From the NCBI GenBank assembly GCA_029867005.1, contig CP123443.1, positions 744,001 through 808,000 on the forward strand: a stretch of 64,000 nucleotides of DNA, given 5' to 3'. The translations under genes and the position numbers were made by a program. The notes beneath the pieces are model-generated. The model was not told where the DNA came from, made no database searches, and saw nothing but the letters and a program-made list of their open reading frames with translations. The DNA comes from Candidatus Haliotispira prima (GTDB lineage Bacteria; Spirochaetota; Spirochaetia; SP-2023). Positions within the stretch are counted from its first letter, which is position 1. Each line of letters begins with the position of its first letter. Below are positions 27,801 through 36,231 of this stretch, one piece after another.

Positions 27801-28132
27801 TGCGGAGCCTGAATGTGAACAATGAAGATACGGCCATGGCTTATTTGATTCAGGGCATGGGTTACCTGGATATTCTGAGCCGCGAAGATACCGTTTCTCT
27901 GAAGCTCCCGCCCGAATTGCTGTTTCGTCCTCGCCTGCTGACGAAGAAAACCATCAACATGTTAGAAAATGCCATCCCGGCACAGGGCTTGGTTCCCGGC
28001 AGTCTTCCCGACCGCAATCTCAAAGAGATCCTGGAAAACAAGATTAGCACCCCTGTGTCGAGTGAGGAAATCCGGCCGTATTGGTTAGATATTCTCGACC
28101 CGATTGGGTTGCAGAAAACGATGGACTATTAG
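24872..28132 (+). CDS. Large TPR protein with acidic N-terminus and one membrane helix
   Basis: 1086 residues. Residues 1 to about 330 are acidic and Pro/Glu-rich, likely disordered. One transmembrane helix lies near 486-508 (AFLGVFLLAIFFWLPFYYIY). From about 509 to the end are TPR-like helical repeats (for example AERYFTLASNGWPLF, AEEVIQQYYDRFGRDYDSL, IPYYRKSIDLGIKDPYINYK). A cytoplasmic acidic tail and periplasmic TPR arm are predicted. It follows flgG and precedes another TPR protein. This build resembles the spirochaete flagellar collar protein FlcA of Borrelia (a membrane-anchored TPR protein); the link is an inference from position and architecture. Confidence 0.75.
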   Translation: MPSIQDLNAFKGVVNQFGNEPEVAQSKDEVLEDIQPGENSSPLMPELAAMREALEQENQAKAENQQQQTNEEAPPASVEEPETAPAEIVMSEEAVPTEDSDPDFDVNLPDDRADRVIEDADEPDADALVLPQTSDEPSDSGDTDPEPVTPFVPVNESFQIPGEPDEEEASDPEFPSESVYRMLDTGFGGLDSERLNADILEKKSGDGSAALEQPQSEAPAEEAPSADVGNERPEALSDLPVDENEAENELGLPEEPSEVATEAGGLSADSNPFVEPDFPEDMFPGDDGSLVEGVFEAGSPGDSPQANQESSGNADFLEVNDDPVFPNEDDDERDEGFLSPPEAAMSALDSIAQLEQALQQHRSIDLLNINEEHVEEENVYEELEFHISHEYAREFLLQLSSYPIALKLAIEEEIGENELDETTIETLVEMVSAGVDPRRVANYFFSQTGKRILLPKGHRYHAHDWDDINSRFDRQFAQIGFPLIQRAFLGVFLLAIFFWLPFYYIYRPVQSHLYYQRGYSEISQDHFDEAERYFTLASNGWPLFNDTFFVKGWPYRSWFLRYAEAYAARKDFVKSTSKLDETLRFYPDYRSAWFQYIGLLSQEMGEYAEAEEVIQQYYDRFGRDYDSLIVRGQNYLDWGDVDPVYYEEARQIFGATYGLESKDDLPLLYLLDYYIRTASYDNNETQLQKLTSFFLSADPTSLEVPSELFARVISRTADYYLRRGKVEVAKKLLLNAAQTSENSMEIYRSFARYYDMINDDEKKMEALNMSLFFLGYRDDRSTTLNLLEKFSLTKEHAQFVSGQNDTSFDASVVFNDLLVQLRAVEQRHLNIDRSEAADVYAMFGNFYYRNIPESLSAIPYYRKSIDLGIKDPYINYKLGHQFYQRRDFEPAVEQFLESQLKLTDNNKIKYALGNSLLQVGSYNSAQGILEEVYSSLQGELHQSFLIDPQHSQEARDRLFMLVRLANDLGVSYHSERLRSLNVNNEDTAMAYLIQGMGYLDILSREDTVSLKLPPELLFRPRLLTKKTINMLENAIPAQGLVPGSLPDRNLKEILENKISTPVSSEEIRPYWLDILDPIGLQKTMDY

Positions 28133-28138
28133 AGAATA

Positions 28139-29398
28139 ATGGAATCCCCGATTCATCAGAGTATTTTTATGCCAATTACCGCCTTTTCTGTCCGCCTTGT
28201 TGTTCTCCCGGCTCTGTTCTGGTGTTTGCTTTTGTCCCCGTTTTCTGTGGGAGACATTGGGGCACAGGATGTTGCCTCTGATACGGGTGAAACAAGTGCC
28301 AAGGGTGACAGTGCTCAGGAGACGACGGATGAGCTTTTGCCTATGGTGGCCGAGGAGCGGAGCCCCGGCTGGCTGCTGCTGGAGCAGGGCAAGCGTCTGT
28401 ACCGGGAAGGGGACTATGGTGAGGCCCTGCGCAAATTTCTGCTGGCACGGGGTTCCGGTACCTATGCCCCCGAAGCCAATTATCTGATAGGCAGTATCTT
28501 TGATACGGACAATGATTTGGCTTTGGCCGTTTCTCAGATGCGAGAGGCCTTGGACCAGAAAGATTTCTTTTACGATCAGAATGATGTTTATAATCTGTAT
28601 ATGACCCTGGCCAACTTGTACTATCGTCAGCAGAATTATCACGAATACGAGGCCACCATGCTAAAAGTGATACGCATGGAACTGCCGGCAACCCCCGAGA
28701 CGCTGCGCAAAGGCTTACAGATTCGGAATATGTTACAAAAGCAGGGGATTGATAATGTACTCTACTACTATGACGATTCATACTCGCACATCATTCCGGC
28801 TCTGAATGAGCTTTCTTTATACTATTACAAGGAAGCCCATTACAACGATGCCCTGCGCTTGAGTCTCTACTCTGTCATTTCCACTCTGTCTCAGGGCATA
28901 GGCTACCTGAAGCAAGAGCAATACATGACACTCATCCCCCAAACTCCGGACGAGTTGTATACCATTAATCCGGAGTACATCATTGACAAGTTGAGCACGG
29001 ATTTGGAAAGGGTGGGTATCGACTACCCATTTGAATGGGATATCCGGGACCTTTCCCTTAAAAACCCGAAGGAACAGTTGGCCGGGATTATTGCCAAAAT
29101 CCGAGAGGTGGACCCTTTGTATCAATTCAGCTTGTTGGGTTACTACCTAAACAGCCTGGAGCAATACCCCGTGACTTGGGAATTACTCGACAAGAACCAA
29201 CTGTACCGGCAACTGTATTTTATCGGGTCAGCCCTTTCTATTCAGGGCCATATGGATAGTGCAAACAATATCCTGAACGTATTGAATTATCAGCCCCAAG
29301 CCGGAGAATGGAGCTTCCGCGCCGGATCTCAGCTACGGCAGTCTTTTATCGACAAACAAATTCCGTTGGGTGTATTGTCTGTTCAGATAACCGACTGA
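28139..29398 (+). CDS. Exported TPR protein paired with the upstream TPR gene
   Basis: 419 residues with an N-terminal signal-like helix (LVVLPALFWCLLLSPFSVG, then GAQD, a plausible cleavage site) and TPR-like repeats (YREGDYGEALRKFLLARGSG, AVSQMREALDQ, LYMTLANLYYRQQNYHEYE). The start may be ATG 28139 or ATG 28169; the second leaves a more usual signal peptide. It begins six bases after the preceding gene, so cotranslation is likely. It probably acts in the periplasm with its neighbour. No enzymatic motif is seen. Confidence 0.7.
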   Translation: MESPIHQSIFMPITAFSVRLVVLPALFWCLLLSPFSVGDIGAQDVASDTGETSAKGDSAQETTDELLPMVAEERSPGWLLLEQGKRLYREGDYGEALRKFLLARGSGTYAPEANYLIGSIFDTDNDLALAVSQMREALDQKDFFYDQNDVYNLYMTLANLYYRQQNYHEYEATMLKVIRMELPATPETLRKGLQIRNMLQKQGIDNVLYYYDDSYSHIIPALNELSLYYYKEAHYNDALRLSLYSVISTLSQGIGYLKQEQYMTLIPQTPDELYTINPEYIIDKLSTDLERVGIDYPFEWDIRDLSLKNPKEQLAGIIAKIREVDPLYQFSLLGYYLNSLEQYPVTWELLDKNQLYRQLYFIGSALSIQGHMDSANNILNVLNYQPQAGEWSFRAGSQLRQSFIDKQIPLGVLSVQITD

Positions 29399-29492
29399 TA
29401 AGCATCGGGCAGGGGATGCTTCCTACAGGCCGAACCTGTATCTGTTTACCCGTTATTTGGGGCTGTTTGCTGTTTCCCGCGTTTTCCTTCTT

Positions 29493-31352
29493 ATGAGACT
29501 TCGATATTTGACATCTGTTGTGCATACATTATTCGGCAGGCGGCTGATTGGCAGCCCTTTGTTTTTGCTTCTGCTTGCCGGCCTGTTGTTCGCCCTGAGC
29601 TTTCCTGGTGATATTTTGGGAAGCACAAGCTTGCAGCACGGTTTGCCTCCTTTGGTATTTTTGTTTGCCCTGCCTCTGCTGCAAGTCTTGCGACAGTTGC
29701 GCAGCTTGCGGGAAGCACTGTTTTACGGGGCTTTTTACGGTTTTAGCAGTTATCTGATGCTGAGCCTCTGGCTGTTGGATTATGATTGGATTGCCTTTAT
29801 TCTGATTCCGGGCATCTATCTCTATTATTTCAGTATATTTTTTGCGGCCTACTACTTGCTTGTCAAAGTCTTGAGAAAATATGGACTACCCCCATTTCTC
29901 TGCTACATTGTCTTTGTTCTGTTCTGGATGGTCTTGGAATACACCAAGTCTACAGGTTGGGTCGCATACACCTACGGCAGTTTGTTGTACAGTCACTACC
30001 TCTTTCCTGCGGTTATGCACTTCAGCCGTAATTTTCTGCTACAGAATCTGTCTTACGTTCTTATTCTGGCTCCCGCAATCTGTCTCCACATTTTGCTCTG
30101 TCCCGCTCCTGTCGCTTGGCGGAGAGCGGTGACGCGATTAGAAACCAAGCGTCTGTCTGTCGGACTTCGGCAAATTTGTCGGGATAATAATGGTTGGTTA
30201 TGGTTGGTTATTGCCGGAACTGCCGTGGGCGTGTTGCATTTGAGTTTTGCCCTGGGGCACTCTGCGGAAACCGGTGCCCGGCCCGAAATTCGGGCCGATG
30301 TTCTGTCCGATGTCGAGTCTGAATTGTCGGCAAACAACCGATCTGAAACCTTAACCGCTTTGGCCGCTTTGCCGGTAAGCCCGGATAAATTGAACGTGGC
30401 TTTGCTGCAACATGACATTAACTCTTGGCAAACGGAAGAGAACACGAACCGTCAGGCCTTGGAACGGCTTTTGTATTTGAGCCGCAGAGCGGAGGAGCGT
30501 AATGCAGAGCTTATCGTTTGGTCGGAAACGGCGTTTGTTCCCAATTATCGCCTAAATCGCGACAGTGATACGGGGCCTGCACTGGAGAATATCCGGGAGC
30601 TTGAAGCCGAGTTGACGGAAGTTGAGAGTCAGGAAGAGCGCAGCGTTGTGGCGGATAACCTGCGTTATTTTCGCAATGTGTATGAGGAAATCTTGCAGGC
30701 CAAAGAGTTGCAGCAATACCTGCTTCAGGCCAAGGCCACATATTTGATTGGCACCAACGATTACGGCCGGCCCCAAGAATTTCCCGGAGAAAAACGGTGG
30801 GGCCTGTACAATTCACTATTGTTGATCCGGAATGGGGTAATTCTGGGAACTTACCATAAACAGCGTTTGGTGCCCTTTACCGAAGAGGGTAAGTGGGAGG
30901 ATATTCTGCCCCGTCTGAACGTCTTGTTGCGCAAAAATGGTTTTGCTCAGTACAGTGCCGGCACCGGCAGTCCGATTCTCCGCCTGCCTTTGCAGGGCAA
31001 AATACGCCCCACACTAAAAATCTATGCGATGATCTGTTATGAAGACTCTGTTCCCTTGTACCGGCCGCATAGACTGCCGGCATCCGGAGAGCCGCACCCT
31101 ACTTTGGCAGAGCGGGACTTTGACGTTTTGCTTTCGGTTTCCAATGATTCCTGGAGTCCTTCACCCATTGGTGGCTTGCAACATCTGAGCAGCGCGGTCA
31201 GCCGCGCTTGGGAAGTGAATCGTTATTTTCTGCGCGGGAGTACTTCCGGCCAGACTGCGGTGATTGGGCCCAAAGAAGGTTTGTTGGGCCGTCTGCCGCC
31301 CAATATTCCGGGGATTTTATATTTTCGGTTGCCATTGGCAGAGGCTCGGTAA
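29493..31352 (+). CDS. lnt: Apolipoprotein N-acyltransferase
   Basis: An inner-membrane enzyme that adds the third acyl chain to lipoproteins. About eight helices fill residues 1-260 (for example SPLFLLLLAGLLFALSFP). The nitrilase-like domain begins near LNVALLQHD. Catalytic elements visible are ELIVWSETAF (Glu), LGTYHKQRLVPFTE (Lys) and MICYEDSVP (Cys, about residue 513). 619 residues from the ATG at 29493; the open frame extends 12 codons further upstream. The insert RELEAELTEVESQEERS makes it longer than E. coli Lnt. Relevant to this window because eight predicted lipoproteins lie downstream. Confidence 0.92.
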   Translation: MRLRYLTSVVHTLFGRRLIGSPLFLLLLAGLLFALSFPGDILGSTSLQHGLPPLVFLFALPLLQVLRQLRSLREALFYGAFYGFSSYLMLSLWLLDYDWIAFILIPGIYLYYFSIFFAAYYLLVKVLRKYGLPPFLCYIVFVLFWMVLEYTKSTGWVAYTYGSLLYSHYLFPAVMHFSRNFLLQNLSYVLILAPAICLHILLCPAPVAWRRAVTRLETKRLSVGLRQICRDNNGWLWLVIAGTAVGVLHLSFALGHSAETGARPEIRADVLSDVESELSANNRSETLTALAALPVSPDKLNVALLQHDINSWQTEENTNRQALERLLYLSRRAEERNAELIVWSETAFVPNYRLNRDSDTGPALENIRELEAELTEVESQEERSVVADNLRYFRNVYEEILQAKELQQYLLQAKATYLIGTNDYGRPQEFPGEKRWGLYNSLLLIRNGVILGTYHKQRLVPFTEEGKWEDILPRLNVLLRKNGFAQYSAGTGSPILRLPLQGKIRPTLKIYAMICYEDSVPLYRPHRLPASGEPHPTLAERDFDVLLSVSNDSWSPSPIGGLQHLSSAVSRAWEVNRYFLRGSTSGQTAVIGPKEGLLGRLPPNIPGILYFRLPLAEAR

Positions 31353-31740
31353 GAGTGGGTCTGAAGTTCCCTCCGGCAGGCAGGGTTTTGTTTGAAGATC
31401 TTGTTTGGAAGCCCTGTTGGAATCTTCCGGCTGAAAGGCCCGTGTATCGTCCCGTGTCCCGTCTCCCGTGTGTCATCCTCGTGCCGTCCTAAAACGGGAC
31501 AACAACGTGATGATAAGGCAACAATAACACAATGATAAAACGATGGGGACTTTTTTGTGATGCCCTCAAATGGGACTGGTGAAAAGCCGCCTTTTTTGCT
31601 AGGATGCACAGTTCTTTCGTCACCGCTAATAGCATGGCTGTGGGGTCAGCCGGTATCTGTACTCCGAGCACCGACCCCAAAGCTCGTATACCAAAGTTCT
31701 GAAGTGTCAAAGTCTTTAGTTTCCCTTAAAAGGTCTTTCC
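31353..31740. other. Intergenic region before moxR
   Basis: No coding signal or convincing promoter. Repeated CCCGTGT/CCCGTC words occur at 31438-31475, and several direct repeats of ACAAYAAC type at about 31498-31535. Confidence 0.4.
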
Positions 31741-33036
31741 ATGAGTAAATTTAAACAGAAACGCCCGGAGCCGGCAACAGAAAGCCTGACGGATAAGGCG
31801 TTTGAGGTGTTGGACGACACGACAAAGCGCGATGTGTCGGAACTCGGGCTCGAGGCTCCGGCCGTTGGTTCCGATAGCGGGAAGAACACTGCGGCCCGGA
31901 CTCCGGCACTGAGCCCGAAAGGTGCGCCGGGCAAAGAAGACTTGGAGTTTTTCCAAAATCGGCTGGACGCAATACAAAGCAGTCTGCGCATGAATATCAT
32001 TGGTCAGGAGGGATTGTTGCGCCACCTGCTGTTGGTATTGGTCGGTGGCGGCCATATTTTAATTGAAGGTGTGCCCGGCTTGGCCAAGACTTTGGCTGTG
32101 CGCAGCATGGCCGAGAGCCTGCAACTCAACTGTAAGCGTATCCAGTTCACCCCCGACTTACTGCCTGCCGATCTGATCGGCACCATGATCTTCCACCAGA
32201 GCAAAGACGAGTTCGTGCCCCGGCACGGGCCCATTTTTACCCAGATACTGTTGGCCGATGAGATCAACCGAGCCCCGGCCAAGGTTCAGTCCGCGCTATT
32301 GGAGGCGATGGGGGAGCAGCAGGTAACCATTGGGGACACCAGCTACAAATTGCCCAAACCCTTTTTTGTCATGGCCACTCAGAATCCCATCGAGGAAGAA
32401 GGTACCTACCCGCTGCCTGCGGCTCAGCTGGACCGCTTCGACATGAAGTATGTGGTGCGCTACCCCAGCCCAAAAGATGAACTGGAACTGCTGATGCAGT
32501 ACCAGCATGGACAACTCGGCTTCCAAAAGACGGTCTGCGAGGCCGGGGAAACTCGGGGCGTTGAAGATGAGCCGCCAGGCAAAAAACGGAAAGACAAGCC
32601 CGAATCGCAAAGTAAGACGCAGAATAAGACACAAGTCGAGGGCCATGACGAGGCTCATGAGGATGTTCACGGCTACCGACTCAGTCCGCAAGACTTATTC
32701 CGTATGCGCGAGATTGCCGGGCAGATTCACCTTGGAGAACCTTTGGCACGCTATATTATCAACATTGTCAACGCCACGCGCGAGACGAATAGCCGCTTGG
32801 AATTCAGTCGTTATCTGGATTTGGGGGCATCTCCGCGTGCGAGTCTGGCCCTGTGCCGCTATGCGGCCCTGAACGCCTTGTTCTCCGGGCGCGACCATGT
32901 GTTGCCCCACGATATCAAAGTTGTTTGTCCTGCCGTACTACGCCACCGCCTGCTGCTCTCCTACGAAGCGGAGGCCGCGAATCAGAACGCAGATGACGTA
33001 ATTCAGCAGATATTGCAAACCGTGGTCGTTCCCTGA
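31741..33036 (+). CDS. MoxR-family AAA+ ATPase
   Basis: 431 residues. Walker A is GVPGLAKT near residue 109, Walker B is LLADEINRAP near 169, sensor 1 lies in VMATQNPIEEEGTYPLP and the arginine region in PAAQLDRFDMKY. The first 75 residues are a low-complexity extension. MoxR ATPases act as chaperones that insert cofactors or assemble VWA-domain partner complexes, and here DUF58 and two VWA genes (batA, batB) follow directly. A slippage-like Lys/Gln-rich insert (KDKPESQSKTQNKTQ) sits before the lid domain. Confidence 0.93.
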   Translation: MSKFKQKRPEPATESLTDKAFEVLDDTTKRDVSELGLEAPAVGSDSGKNTAARTPALSPKGAPGKEDLEFFQNRLDAIQSSLRMNIIGQEGLLRHLLLVLVGGGHILIEGVPGLAKTLAVRSMAESLQLNCKRIQFTPDLLPADLIGTMIFHQSKDEFVPRHGPIFTQILLADEINRAPAKVQSALLEAMGEQQVTIGDTSYKLPKPFFVMATQNPIEEEGTYPLPAAQLDRFDMKYVVRYPSPKDELELLMQYQHGQLGFQKTVCEAGETRGVEDEPPGKKRKDKPESQSKTQNKTQVEGHDEAHEDVHGYRLSPQDLFRMREIAGQIHLGEPLARYIINIVNATRETNSRLEFSRYLDLGASPRASLALCRYAALNALFSGRDHVLPHDIKVVCPAVLRHRLLLSYEAEAANQNADDVIQQILQTVVVP

Positions 33037-33094
33037 TTGTCCGTCCCACATAATGAAACTTGGCTGTCCATTTGTTTACTGTCTGCGATAATCT

Positions 33095-34018
33095 ATGATT
33101 GAAACCAGCGAAATCCACAAATATATCTGGCACCTCAATCTCACTGTCAACCGCTTGGTGGAAGAGATGTTTGCCGGTAACTACCGCGCTATCTTCAAAG
33201 GCTTTGGCTTGGAGTTCGCCGAAATCCGTGAATATATGGATGGCGATGACACGCGCATGATCGACTGGAATGTTTTTGCCCGTACAGGCCAGCTGCATTC
33301 CAAGACCTTTCAGGAAGAGCGGGAACTGGCGATGGTGATTATCGCCGATTGTTCTGCTTCCATGCTGGAAGCCAACATGAGCAACCGCAAATTTGATCTG
33401 CAACTATTCTTGTTTGCCCTGTTTGGTGCGGCCGCAGCCATGCACAATGATCGGGTTGGCAGCATTTTCTACCATCAGGATGTGGCAGAGTTTTTCCCTC
33501 CGAGGAAAGGCCGCAAATATGTTATGCAGCAACTGACCAGCCTGACCGCTCAGTTGGGCCGGGCTTACGACAATCGCGGCAGCAATCTGGGGCAAGCCTT
33601 GGGTTTGGCTGCGCAGAGGATGCGCAAGCGCGGCATCTGTATTATCCTGTCCGATTTTTTGTCTTTGGACTACGAAAAGGAATTGGCTATTCTGGCCCAC
33701 CGGCACGATGTCATCGCCATCCGTCTGGGCATGGAGTTTCACAACCGTTTTCCCTCTGTCGGTCTGTCCCGGCTCAGCGATTACGAATCGCAGGAGAGTC
33801 ACTTCTTTTGGGGACACTCCGCCGACTTGAAAAACCGCTACAAAGACTACTGGCAACGTCAGGAAGAACAGTGGCAACGGATTTGCCATCGCTGTGGCGT
33901 AGATAGCTACAGCATCTTTACGAACGAAAACATGGTGCAAAAAATTTACGAGTATTTGTGGATGCGCCGGAAAAATGGCCGGAATCATCACCATGTGCGC
34001 AATGTCAGGCGGTTCTGA
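33095..34018 (+). CDS. DUF58 (VWA-like) protein of the aerotolerance operon
   Basis: 307 residues, soluble. The DUF58 signature is EIREYMDGDDTRMIDWNVFAR near residues 46-66, and a VWA/MIDAS-like strand follows in VIIADCSASMLEA (DxSxS). It is the standard partner between MoxR and BatA in bat-type operons. It starts 58 bases after moxR and overlaps the frame of the next gene at its end. The second DUF58 protein of the window (11147-12909) has a different, membrane-bound form. Confidence 0.9.
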   Translation: MIETSEIHKYIWHLNLTVNRLVEEMFAGNYRAIFKGFGLEFAEIREYMDGDDTRMIDWNVFARTGQLHSKTFQEERELAMVIIADCSASMLEANMSNRKFDLQLFLFALFGAAAAMHNDRVGSIFYHQDVAEFFPPRKGRKYVMQQLTSLTAQLGRAYDNRGSNLGQALGLAAQRMRKRGICIILSDFLSLDYEKELAILAHRHDVIAIRLGMEFHNRFPSVGLSRLSDYESQESHFFWGHSADLKNRYKDYWQRQEEQWQRICHRCGVDSYSIFTNENMVQKIYEYLWMRRKNGRNHHHVRNVRRF

Positions 34019-34019
34019 T

Positions 34020-35234
34020 ATGCAGAGTTCGGTCCGTTCTGTCCGCCCGATTGGGATTGGGGTTGGGTTTGCGCAAATATTCTGTGGTCTTTTGTTGGCA
34101 ATTGTTTCATTGCTTTTGTTGGCCTCATTGACCCTATTGACTCCATTGGTTCCATTGGGGGCCTATCAACTGAAGTCTCAGCGTTTTGAGCCGGACAAAT
34201 ATTACATTGGCGAGCATGTGCGCATGATTCTGGAGGTGGAGGTTTCGCCCGCAGAGTTGGGGCCCGGTATTTTTCACAGCTACGCGAACAGTTTGGAGAG
34301 TAGCTCTCCCGATGGAAAATCGCAGGGAAGATCGGAGGAGAAAGTACAGGAAAAATTGCACGGGCAATTGCAGGGCCGGCTACGTGTTTCCGATCGGGGC
34401 CGGCTGCCCGACAACCTGAGCTACCGCATCCATAGCCTGAATATCTTTCCGGCCGGAGTACTCCATACTTATGTTGTCGAAATCAGCTATGCTGTTTTTA
34501 CCACGGAGATCGGCAGAATCTCCGCCTTTGAAATCGAAGGCTTCACCATTCCGCAACTGACCATCCCCCGAGCCCTTTCCAGTCTGACCAAAGACGGGCG
34601 CAGCCCCGATGTGGGCAATAACCCCATAGATCAAGGTCTTCCGTCCCTGGAGTCCACCCCGCTGTCTTTACCTCGGGTCGACTTGACTATTGCTTTGCTG
34701 ATTCAGGTTGTCGTCCTGTTGCCCATTTTTCTGCTCCAGAGTTCCAGACGTTTGCGGCTTTGGGCCGGGAACCTGCGGCAGAAGTATCTGCACAAAAGGC
34801 CCTATCGTCAGTTTCTGCGCCAGCTCAATATGCTGCAACAGAAAGAAGACCTGAGTGTCCGAGAGTACTACCGGATCCTCAGCTCCCAGGTGCGATATTA
34901 TTTGGGCCATCGCACTCGGCACCCGTGTTCTGCCTATACCACCGAAGAGTTGTCCCGGCTGAATATGAAATTCTTGGCAGAGCCGCAGAAACTATGGCAG
35001 CAGGTGCTCGCCGTGCTGCGGGCGGGTGATGATTTGCGCTTCCGTGGCGGGGATGTCCCCGGACGGGGACAGGACGGACAAAGCGGGCAATCGGATTCCC
35101 CGGCGCATCGGACTCCGGGCTTGGTTCCGGTCAGCCAAATGCAAAAAGACCGGGAAGTCGGTACAATCATTCAGTTTGCGAAGTTGATTGAAAGGCAATA
35201 CCAAAAGAAACAGCAGGAATTACTTCATGTTTAG
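34020..35234 (+). CDS. Bat-operon membrane protein of unknown family
   Basis: About 404 residues from the ATG at 34020 (MQSSVRSVRP); the frame also has an ATG at 33975 inside the preceding gene. A first helix (IFCGLLLAIVSLLLLASLTL) precedes a periplasmic part with beta-rich text (EVEVSPAELG and YVVEISYAVFTT). A second helix (IALLIQVVVLLPIFLL) leads to a cytoplasmic tail with FLRQLNMLQQKEDLSVREYY. This position between DUF58 and BatA is often filled by a similar two-helix protein (compare DUF4381), but family membership is uncertain. Overlaps batA by 8 bases. Confidence 0.65.
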   Translation: MQSSVRSVRPIGIGVGFAQIFCGLLLAIVSLLLLASLTLLTPLVPLGAYQLKSQRFEPDKYYIGEHVRMILEVEVSPAELGPGIFHSYANSLESSSPDGKSQGRSEEKVQEKLHGQLQGRLRVSDRGRLPDNLSYRIHSLNIFPAGVLHTYVVEISYAVFTTEIGRISAFEIEGFTIPQLTIPRALSSLTKDGRSPDVGNNPIDQGLPSLESTPLSLPRVDLTIALLIQVVVLLPIFLLQSSRRLRLWAGNLRQKYLHKRPYRQFLRQLNMLQQKEDLSVREYYRILSSQVRYYLGHRTRHPCSAYTTEELSRLNMKFLAEPQKLWQQVLAVLRAGDDLRFRGGDVPGRGQDGQSGQSDSPAHRTPGLVPVSQMQKDREVGTIIQFAKLIERQYQKKQQELLHV

Positions 35235-36231
35235 TTTTACTGAACCGGTCTGGTTGTTGCTGTTGTTGCCGGTGCCTGCCTGCCTGTTTTTCTACTTTGT
35301 GACCCTGCGACACAGGGGGGGGTTGCCATTCTCCTATCGCGTCTGGGGAGCTTGGGGCTTTTACCCGCGCCAGCCGTTGGTGGCACTGCTGATTTTCAGC
35401 AGCCGGCTTTGCTATATCCTCTCTTTTATTCTGCTGATTGTCGCTCTGTCCCGCCCCGGTATTTCTCGGCAGGAAGAGGTTTATATTGATACCGGGGCCG
35501 CCGTTTTATTTTTGCTTGACCTGTCTCCGAGTATGGCCGCGATAGATATTCCGCCCTATACCCGCATCGAGCGGGCCAAACAGGCCATCCGCGATTTTAT
35601 TTCCAACCGGGTCAATGACAGTATCGGCTTTGTCGGTTTTGGCAGCGAAGCGGCGTTGTTGTGGCCCGCCTCGTTGAACTATGACAGTGCGATAGAGCGT
35701 CTGGAAGACATTCATGTACCCAGTCTCGGGCAGGGTACGGCCATTGGTCTGGGGCTGGCAATCTCGGCGAGCCATTTGGGTAAACTGCCCAACGAACGCA
35801 AAATCCTGATCATGTTGACGGACGGGAGCAACAATACCGGGGAGATTCTGCCTGAGGGCGCAGCCGAAATTATCCGCAACAAAGAGATTGAATTTTACAT
35901 CATTGGTCTGGGACGGGCCGGCACGCAGTCGGCTTTGATTATCGACCCGAAGACCGAACGGCAGTTTCGCGGCAGACTGAGCGAGAGCTATAATCCGGAA
36001 CGTTTGCGCAAAATTGCCCGCATTGCGGGGGGTGTTTTTTATAATGGTATGAACCAAAAATTGTTACAACAAAATATGGCGGCAATCGACAAGGCCGAAG
36101 AAGGTCAGAATAATATCGCCATCCGAGTCAAACGCCGATCTCTGGAGCAGGGTTTTATTATTGTGACTTTGGTATTGGCCCTGTTGGGCTTTGTAATCCG
36201 CTGTGTCATTTTGCAGGAGCAGCACCTGTGA
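35227..36231 (+). CDS. batA: BatA, VWA-domain membrane protein
   Basis: 334 residues from ATG 35227; this start overlaps the preceding stop and leaves a normal N-terminal helix (VWLLLLLPVPACLFFYFV). A second helix is near RLCYILSFILLIVALS. The VWA domain holds the MIDAS motif LLDLSPSMAA near residue 97 (DxSxS) and MLTDGSNNTGE. A C-terminal helix closes it (FIIVTLVLALLGFVIRC). Bat proteins form an envelope complex with MoxR; in Bacteroides and Leptospira they are linked to oxygen or stress tolerance, though the mechanism is unsettled. Overlaps batB by 4 bases. Confidence 0.9.
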   Translation: MFSFTEPVWLLLLLPVPACLFFYFVTLRHRGGLPFSYRVWGAWGFYPRQPLVALLIFSSRLCYILSFILLIVALSRPGISRQEEVYIDTGAAVLFLLDLSPSMAAIDIPPYTRIERAKQAIRDFISNRVNDSIGFVGFGSEAALLWPASLNYDSAIERLEDIHVPSLGQGTAIGLGLAISASHLGKLPNERKILIMLTDGSNNTGEILPEGAAEIIRNKEIEFYIIGLGRAGTQSALIIDPKTERQFRGRLSESYNPERLRKIARIAGGVFYNGMNQKLLQQNMAAIDKAEEGQNNIAIRVKRRSLEQGFIIVTLVLALLGFVIRCVILQEQHL

